Shown here: positions 7,801 to 11,448 of the stretch, piece after piece
How positions within the stretch are numbered: position 1 is the stretch's first letter
Layout of the letters: each line of letters begins with the position of its first letter
Source: Candidatus Rifleibacteriota bacterium
Lineage (GTDB): Bacteria; Riflebacteria; Ozemobacteria; Ozemobacterales; Ozemobacteraceae
DNA length: 11,448 bases
NCBI GenBank assembly: GCA_029564115.1
Contig: JAKQQP010000580.1
Location: forward strand, 1-11,448
Direction of reading: 5' to 3'
The notes under the pieces: generated by a model
The model's input: only the letters and a program-made list of their open reading frames with translations
What the model was told of the DNA's origin: nothing
Database searches by the model: none
Position numbers and translations under genes: made by a program

Positions 7801-7972
7801 TCAGCCGTTCTATTGCATTCCGCAGCCGATCATAAAGAATGACGTCTTTGTAAGAGTCTCTTTCGGCCCCCGGTTCGCCGGGGGCGCATTCCGGGCCGTA
7901 TGCTGTCGGATAACCAAGCTCTGAGAGCCAGGTCATCGCCGCCTGTTCAACTGTTGATTCGTTAAATGTCAT
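4814..7972 (-). CDS. hsdR: Type I restriction enzyme subunit R (HsdR)
   Basis: A 1052-aa restriction and translocation subunit, of usual length. It forms the R2M2S complex, pulls DNA by ATP hydrolysis and cuts unmethylated DNA far from the recognition site. Numbering from the ATG at 7972: the nuclease domain has D143, E157-L-K159 and Q174-x-x-x-Y178, a PD-(D/E)xK core with the RecB-type QxxxY. The SF2 motor has Walker A T-Q-G-S-G-K-S (322-328), DEAH (428-431), T-G-T-P (458-461), W-L-T-G-F-D-A-P (660-667) and Q-A-I-A-R-V-N-R (685-692). The C-terminal helical part is intact. The frame is open further upstream to 8050, but that extension overlaps the preceding gene. The ATG at 7972 follows that gene's stop by 4 nt, has AGGAA ahead, and begins M-T-F-N-E-S-T-V-E as HsdR proteins do. 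No inactivating lesion is seen. Confidence 0.96.
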   Translation of the reverse strand: MTFNESTVEQAAMTWLSELGYPTAYGPECAPGEPGAERDSYKDVILYDRLRNAIERLNPKIPAAAREDAFSKVCHQVSPSLLQNNRRFHGMLRNGVEVEYKRPDGSIAGDRVRLVSFDKPDANDWLAMNQFTVAEGQHNRRPDIVIFLNGLPLGVIELKNAADENATIWSAYQQLQTYKAQISALMNYNEVLVVSDGLQARIGSLSASQEWFKVWRSVGEDVEAQQISLELETMIREVFEKQRFLDLLQHFIVFEEDTDSDRLNKIIAGYHQFHAVNMAVQETIRASNMIDNTFREDSGTYWAGPMQSGKKGDRRAGVVWHTQGSGKSFSMLFYAARIVRHPAMQNPTIVVLTDRNDLDDQLFGQFQRCHEILHQMPVQAESVEHLRTLLKVASGGVIFTTIQKFMPEERGSRVNLLSDRQNIVVIADEAHRSQYDLIDGLARNMRDALPNASFIGFTGTPIEQTDANTRAIFGDYISIYDIQRAVADGATVPIYYESRIAKLSLNAAELPHIDEEFEEITEGEEDEKKQQLKSKWAALEALVGDPKRIALIARDIIDHFERRLEAMDGKAMIVCMSRRICVDLFAAIIKLRPDWAGDAEDDVEAERKKNCVVKIVMTGSADDGPEWQKHIRNKLRRRALANRFKDSKDPFRIVIVRDMWLTGFDAPCLHTMYADKPMRGHGLMQAIARVNRVFRDKPGGLIVDYLGLADQLKHALATYTQSGGKGSPSIDTKKAIAVMLEKYNIACDMLHGFDWGAWVSGTPAQKLALLPAGQEHILQQENGKQRFVKTITELSRAFALCAASDDALKIRDDVAFFQAIKAQFAKNTASQKTPEELDHAVRQLVSQAIMTDEGVIDVFAAAGLKKPDISILSDQFLNEVRGLKHKNVAAELLAKLLKDEIKARSTRNLVLSRQFSEMLQKTLNAYHNRAIATQEIIEELINLARDMSAATKRGEDLGLNDDEIAFYDALAANESAVKAMGNDELKVIAAELVTQVRKNVSIDWTVRESARARIKVMVKRILKKHGYPPDLQEEATRTVLTQAEMLCAEWAV

Positions 7973-7976
7973 GCTG

Positions 7977-8828
7977 TCATTCCTGGGCCTGGGCTTCCTG
8001 AATTTCTTTGAGCGTTTTACCGCTCTTGGTTTTCCATGCAGTGCGCCCATTGGCAGAACGGCCCAGAACTACTCCGGCAGCGGTTGATGGTGAATTGAAC
8101 AGATAATCCTGAGTGAAGACGTAATCATCGCCAGCAGCTTTCAACACACCATTTTCAACTAAAACTGCCCGCAAAAGCTTTATATAATGACCGCAAGACG
8201 GTGATTCAGCTTTCGAAGATCCGCTGTCTGACTTCACCACGAAACCATCTGAAGTTTCCTGACCCTCGGCCTTTATGCCCTTTCCTGACAGATAAAGAGT
8301 TTTACCGCTTTGGGGCGAGCTTGCGGCTGCGGAAAACACACTCAGACCCAACAACGGACAGCACAGCAGAATCTCAGACAGGAAACCCTCGGCATCAGCA
8401 GCGTCTGCTTCTGAAAGTGAAGGCAACGTCGGAACATTGCTGTTATCGAGCAGGCATCGTTTTGCTTTGGTTGCAAGTTCTACCAGGCGTGATTCCAGAA
8501 ACTGAACATGGGCCTTATTGAGATTTTCGTCTTTACTGGTAAAGGCGATGCAGCTGGTCCAGAAGTCTTTTTTGGCCGCGTGCTGTTCAAGCCTGGGCTT
8601 TATCGGGTCACCTTCGCCGACGTAAATGCGCTGCAAACCGGACTCTTCGGCCGGACCAATAAGAATATAAACTCCGGTACGCGAAACTTCACGGCGCTGC
8701 CGGGCTTCCACCATCAGAGCCCTGGGAATAACAATTCCCGCACCGCTCCAGTTCGATTTTTCTATGGTTCGAAGGCCATCAGGATCACCACCAGGCAGAA
8801 ATATCTTGATTGAATACGGTCTTTTCAT
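7977..8828 (-). CDS. GIY-YIG nuclease-like protein with DUF4357 C-terminus
   Basis: A 283-aa protein with two parts. Residues about 50-115 form a GIY-YIG nuclease fold: T-G-V-Y (51-54) and I-Y-V-G (68-71) are the name motifs, R79 fits the conserved arginine, and E112 in F-L-E-S-R is the expected metal-binding glutamate. The catalytic set therefore looks complete. Residues about 176-276 carry the DUF4357-type end, with [11 protein letters not shown] and [13 protein letters not shown]. Its ATG overlaps the hsdS stop (ATGA, 4 nt), and hsdR starts 4 nt after its stop, so it is fully embedded in the RM operon. GIY-YIG/DUF4357 proteins occur beside type I RM genes, but I know of no settled role for them. 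An accessory nuclease or partner of the restriction complex is inference. Confidence 0.85.
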   Translation of the reverse strand: MKRPYSIKIFLPGGDPDGLRTIEKSNWSGAGIVIPRALMVEARQRREVSRTGVYILIGPAEESGLQRIYVGEGDPIKPRLEQHAAKKDFWTSCIAFTSKDENLNKAHVQFLESRLVELATKAKRCLLDNSNVPTLPSLSEADAADAEGFLSEILLCCPLLGLSVFSAAASSPQSGKTLYLSGKGIKAEGQETSDGFVVKSDSGSSKAESPSCGHYIKLLRAVLVENGVLKAAGDDYVFTQDYLFNSPSTAAGVVLGRSANGRTAWKTKSGKTLKEIQEAQAQE

Positions 8829-10258
8829 ACGCTGGCAGCCTCTTTCATGGCCTCCGGAACACTCAGTTCTCCGCTCAACAACTTCGGCAACAGCGTATCG
8901 CGCAGGGCAGCGAGACCATGCGACTCTCTTTGAGCATATTTCATTTTTCTAAAAAGCGGCGCTACTGTTACCTCAAATATATCTGCAAGTTCCTTGGAAG
9001 GAACAAGGATATTAATTTTGCGAATCATATCTGAATTAATTGCCATAGCAATTGACGAAGTACTACCTAGCTGCTCGAAACCAAAACCTTTGAGGTAGCA
9101 AAAAAGATAGGCGGAACCGAATGAAGTTTCATTATTGAGCCTGAAATGGGCAATTGCTTCATTCGACAACATTTCGCCGTCAGTAATAGCCACGCGCCCA
9201 ACGGTAAGCTTAAAACTTAAGACCACTGTATTGTCTGGAATTCGGCGAACGCGAAATTTTTCAACCGCCTCTTCTGTTAAAAATTCAGAAGTTCTAGAAA
9301 TGAAAACTCCTGCATCTCCCAGATCACGGATCGACATCCAAGGCATATCTTTTGGGTTTTCGGTAAACCAATGATGTTCTTTTCGCGGTGGTGTCTTGCC
9401 AATACAGACATCACAAAGCTCATCAGCGATTTTCACGCCCCAGCCTTTCGGGATAGGACCTAGCTCGGATTCCTGGAATTCGGAAGGAAACAGGGCGGCA
9501 GTGGCGGCGTCTATGCCTGCAGGCTGTCGGCCGTCGAGTTTGGCCCTGACCGGGTCGAAATCGGCAAACCAACTCTTGAACAACGCCCGCGCCATCGCTT
9601 CGAGCGTCACATTCATCTTCCGATTCAACTCGATCTTATCATCCAGAGTCCCCAGTATATGCGCAATGGCTTTCTGCTCTGCGAATGGCGGTATGAGAAC
9701 TGGCAAACCTCTAATGGTCGGAAGATTCAATCGTTCTGCGACAGAGCCATCACGGAAACCATGTATATGTGAAGCCATTATTGGCGAATTTAGCCAGTAA
9801 CGAAGATATCTAAAATCAACTCTATGTTTATCAGGTCGAATCAAGACCATACGCTGCCCTAGACATACTCTGGTGTTTTCAGGAACTTCTGCAGCAATTC
9901 CGAAATATGTCCCTTCGCGACTATAAAGCAAATCACCTCGCTCTGGGGTTGCTCTTGCGATACGTTCAGTATAGGTTTTTTCAGAAATATGTGCTGCCTG
10001 ATCGGCTCGAAACACCCCAGTAACAATATCCTGTGTTCGAACAACATATGGCCCGCTTTCTGTCAATTCGGGCGTAGAGTGAGGACAATCAAATACTCCA
10101 TCGCAAACGCCGTCCAATCGGGACCATGACCAATTGCATGGAAAATTCGTGAGTGCAGTGGGAATATGAAGAGGCCCGTCGAGCTGGGTGTTCTTTTCAA
10201 CGAAGCGGTCGGGCTGACTTTTTTCGTATGATCCGCCGTTATCTGCATTTCTACTCAT
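8825..10258 (-). CDS. hsdS: Type I RM specificity subunit (HsdS)
   Basis: A 477-aa DNA-recognition subunit that directs both methylation and restriction to a bipartite site. Layout: N-terminal target-recognition domain 1 (about 40-190), ending in the usual L-P-V-L-I-P-P-F-A-E-Q-K-A-I-A motif. The central conserved helix region (about 190-275) contains L-D-D-K-I-E-L-N-R-K-M-N and F-A-D-F-D-P-V-R-A-K. Target-recognition domain 2 (about 280-440) follows, then a C-terminal helix with L-R-D-T-L-L-P-K-L-L-S-G-E-L. Both recognition domains look complete, so the protein should be functional. The start at 10258 overlaps the DUF1016 stop by 8 nt and has GGAAG 6 nt ahead. The recognition-domain DNA is visibly more A/T-rich than the conserved centre, which is a sign of domain exchange. 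The target sequence cannot be read from the protein. Confidence 0.95.
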   Translation of the reverse strand: MSRNADNGGSYEKSQPDRFVEKNTQLDGPLHIPTALTNFPCNWSWSRLDGVCDGVFDCPHSTPELTESGPYVVRTQDIVTGVFRADQAAHISEKTYTERIARATPERGDLLYSREGTYFGIAAEVPENTRVCLGQRMVLIRPDKHRVDFRYLRYWLNSPIMASHIHGFRDGSVAERLNLPTIRGLPVLIPPFAEQKAIAHILGTLDDKIELNRKMNVTLEAMARALFKSWFADFDPVRAKLDGRQPAGIDAATAALFPSEFQESELGPIPKGWGVKIADELCDVCIGKTPPRKEHHWFTENPKDMPWMSIRDLGDAGVFISRTSEFLTEEAVEKFRVRRIPDNTVVLSFKLTVGRVAITDGEMLSNEAIAHFRLNNETSFGSAYLFCYLKGFGFEQLGSTSSIAMAINSDMIRKINILVPSKELADIFEVTVAPLFRKMKYAQRESHGLAALRDTLLPKLLSGELSVPEAMKEAASV

Positions 10259-11276
10259 TGTGATCTTCCTTTTTCGGCCAATCGAGAATATGGCGGCGTT
10301 CGATCTCGGCTTTGAGTTCTTCTTCGCTTGGCAGTATCAGGCGGTATTTTGAGGCAAAAAGCTGGCGACTTTCGCTTAGAACAGAGTAACGAACCAGTGT
10401 TTCATCTTTATCTGCGCAGAGAATGATGCCGAGAGTGGGGTTGTCGTCTTCGCCGCGTTTGAGGTCATCGAACATGCGGACATACATATCCATCTGACCA
10501 ATGTCTGCGTGTGATAGCTTTTTTGTCTTCAGATCGATGAGGACGAAGCATTTGAGAAGATAATTGTAAAAAACGAGATCAACATAAAAATGACTGGTTT
10601 CGGTACTGACGCGATACTGGCGACCAACAAAGGAAAAGCCTTTCCCCAGTTCCATGAGAAAATCACGAAGGCGACCGACGAGAGCGGTTTCCAGTTTCCG
10701 TTCACTGGGGTCTGAGTGCTCAGCAAGGTCTAGAAATTCGAGAATGTATGGATCTTTGAGAAGATGAAGAGGACTGGGCTCTGTGCTGGCAAGCTCAGCA
10801 GTTTCCGGCGTCTTGAGCAACCGGTTGAAGGTCTGGGTCTCGATGGCTCTTTGCAGACTTCTGATGCTCCATTGCTGGCGGGCAGTTTCATTGATGTAAT
10901 AGTCACGCGCCTGCGGACTTTCGACCCGCATAATCAGCCGCCAGTGCGACCAGCTCAATTCGCTACACAGTGTGTAGCTTTTTCCGGCATCTGGGAACAC
11001 GAGATAAAATTGCCTGAAATTCTTTAAATTGGCGACTGAGAGCCCTTTGCCAAACTCATCACCGAGAGCGCGGGCGAGATGTCGGATAAGTTGAGTGCCG
11101 TATTCGGCACGCGCAGCTCCGCCCTGCTCCTCTTCGACGATGCGGCGGCCGATTTGCCAGTAGGCATCAACCATGGCAGCGTTGGCAGCAGCGTAAGCCC
11201 TTCCGCGGGCCTGACGCAGGATAACCCGAACATCGTCAAGTAACCTGGCTGGAAAAGAAAGAACCTTAGATGCCAT
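10251..11276 (-). CDS. DUF1016/YhcG-family PDDEXK nuclease
   Basis: A 341-aa protein of the YhcG (DUF1016) family. The N-terminal helical domain (about 12-155) includes [23 protein letters not shown] and F-R-Q-F-Y, followed by L-S-W-S-H-W-R. The C-terminal nuclease domain (about 170-330) shows a PD-(D/E)xK pattern: F-Y-V-D233 in a strand, D248-L-K250 where most relatives have E-x-K, and G-Q-M-D-M-Y just after. The active site therefore looks intact, with D in place of E. The gene lies between hsdM and hsdS, overlapping both. DUF1016 proteins are often found in restriction and other defence loci, but their task there is unclear. The ATG at 11276 is preferred because AAAGGG stands 7 nt ahead; a TTG at 11282 would add two residues. 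Confidence 0.9.
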   Translation of the reverse strand: MASKVLSFPARLLDDVRVILRQARGRAYAAANAAMVDAYWQIGRRIVEEEQGGAARAEYGTQLIRHLARALGDEFGKGLSVANLKNFRQFYLVFPDAGKSYTLCSELSWSHWRLIMRVESPQARDYYINETARQQWSIRSLQRAIETQTFNRLLKTPETAELASTEPSPLHLLKDPYILEFLDLAEHSDPSERKLETALVGRLRDFLMELGKGFSFVGRQYRVSTETSHFYVDLVFYNYLLKCFVLIDLKTKKLSHADIGQMDMYVRMFDDLKRGEDDNPTLGIILCADKDETLVRYSVLSESRQLFASKYRLILPSEEELKAEIERRHILDWPKKEDHNE

Positions 11277-11448
11277 AGCCAAGCCCTTTCAGATTCTTTT
11301 TGATTGTCTGCTCAAGGGTGGCCGATTCAGCAAACTGTTTATTCAGCTCGGCGACGAGGCGGGTCATCTTTTCTTCGAAGGGTTCTTCATCGGCTTCGAC
11401 TTCTTCGGCACCGACGTAGCGGCCAGGTGTCAGCACGTAGCCATGCCC
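11266..11448 (-). CDS. hsdM: Type I RM methyltransferase (HsdM), C-terminal end
   Basis: The last 60 codons and stop of a gene that runs off the right edge. The fragment begins [16 protein letters not shown], the well-conserved block after the catalytic domain of type I N6-adenine methyltransferases. It ends with helical sequence finishing N-L-K-G-L-G-Y-G-I, which is the usual HsdM C-terminus. The catalytic NPPY/F and SAM motifs lie outside. The gene methylates the site chosen by HsdS and is the first RM gene seen here. The operon promoter is therefore not in the window. The next gene starts 11 nt before this stop. Confidence 0.93.
   Translation of the reverse strand, partial: GHGYVLTPGRYVGAEEVEADEEPFEEKMTRLVAELNKQFAESATLEQTIKKNLKGLGYGI

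Noticed and set aside
7973..8050. N-terminal extension of hsdR
   Set aside because: It would overlap the GIY-YIG gene by 74 bases and adds a basic stretch not typical of HsdR; the ATG at 7972 has better context.
1..11448. CRISPR array, IS element or toxin-antitoxin pair
   Set aside because: No regularly spaced long repeats, no transposase and no small paired genes of such type were found on either strand.

Overview
The window looks like one end of an integrated mobile element that uses a tRNA gene as its attachment site. The carrier end (about 77-4680) holds replication and regulatory genes on the + strand. A type I restriction-modification (RM) operon follows on the - strand (4814-11448, running off the right edge). 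The host cannot be named from the sequence. It is a bacterium with -35/-10 promoters of the sigma-70 type and clear Shine-Dalgarno sites. Its tRNA-Gln gene does not encode the full CCA tail.

Layout. Bases 1-48 are the 3' part of tRNA-Gln(CTG), followed at once by an intrinsic terminator. A gene-poor, A/T-rich stretch comes next, with three 12-bp-period repeats that could be integrase arm sites. Then comes a 354-aa ORF6N-domain protein behind a good promoter. A 372-bp intergenic region (1593-1964) is unusually rich. It has a second promoter with a consensus-length spacer and a predicted structured RNA that begins at the expected start point. It also has an 8-codon mini-ORF whose start region is nearly a copy of the downstream gene's start, and two hairpins that lead into the ribosome binding site. 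The region feeds a two-gene operon: a PrimPol-like protein (1965-2714) and a D5/P4-type SF3 helicase (2726-4678). These normally form one polypeptide but are separate here. The convergent junction at 4679-4813 contains a perfect 12-bp inverted repeat, extending to about 19 bp, with arms 74 bp apart.

The RM operon, in transcription order, is hsdM (only the C-terminal 60 aa present), a DUF1016/YhcG-type PDDEXK nuclease, hsdS with two target-recognition domains, a GIY-YIG/DUF4357 protein and hsdR. Four junctions overlap by 11, 8 or 4 nt or are separated by 4 nt, so the five genes are almost certainly one translationally coupled transcript. Two predicted nucleases are thus built into the core of a type I RM operon.

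Overall reading: the arrangement recalls P4-like satellites or primase-bearing genomic islands, with attachment at a tRNA, a primase-helicase, an RNA-rich leader and a defence cargo. No integrase gene is visible; if there is one, it lies outside the window. The most novel-looking parts are the leader RNA region and the nuclease-loaded RM operon.
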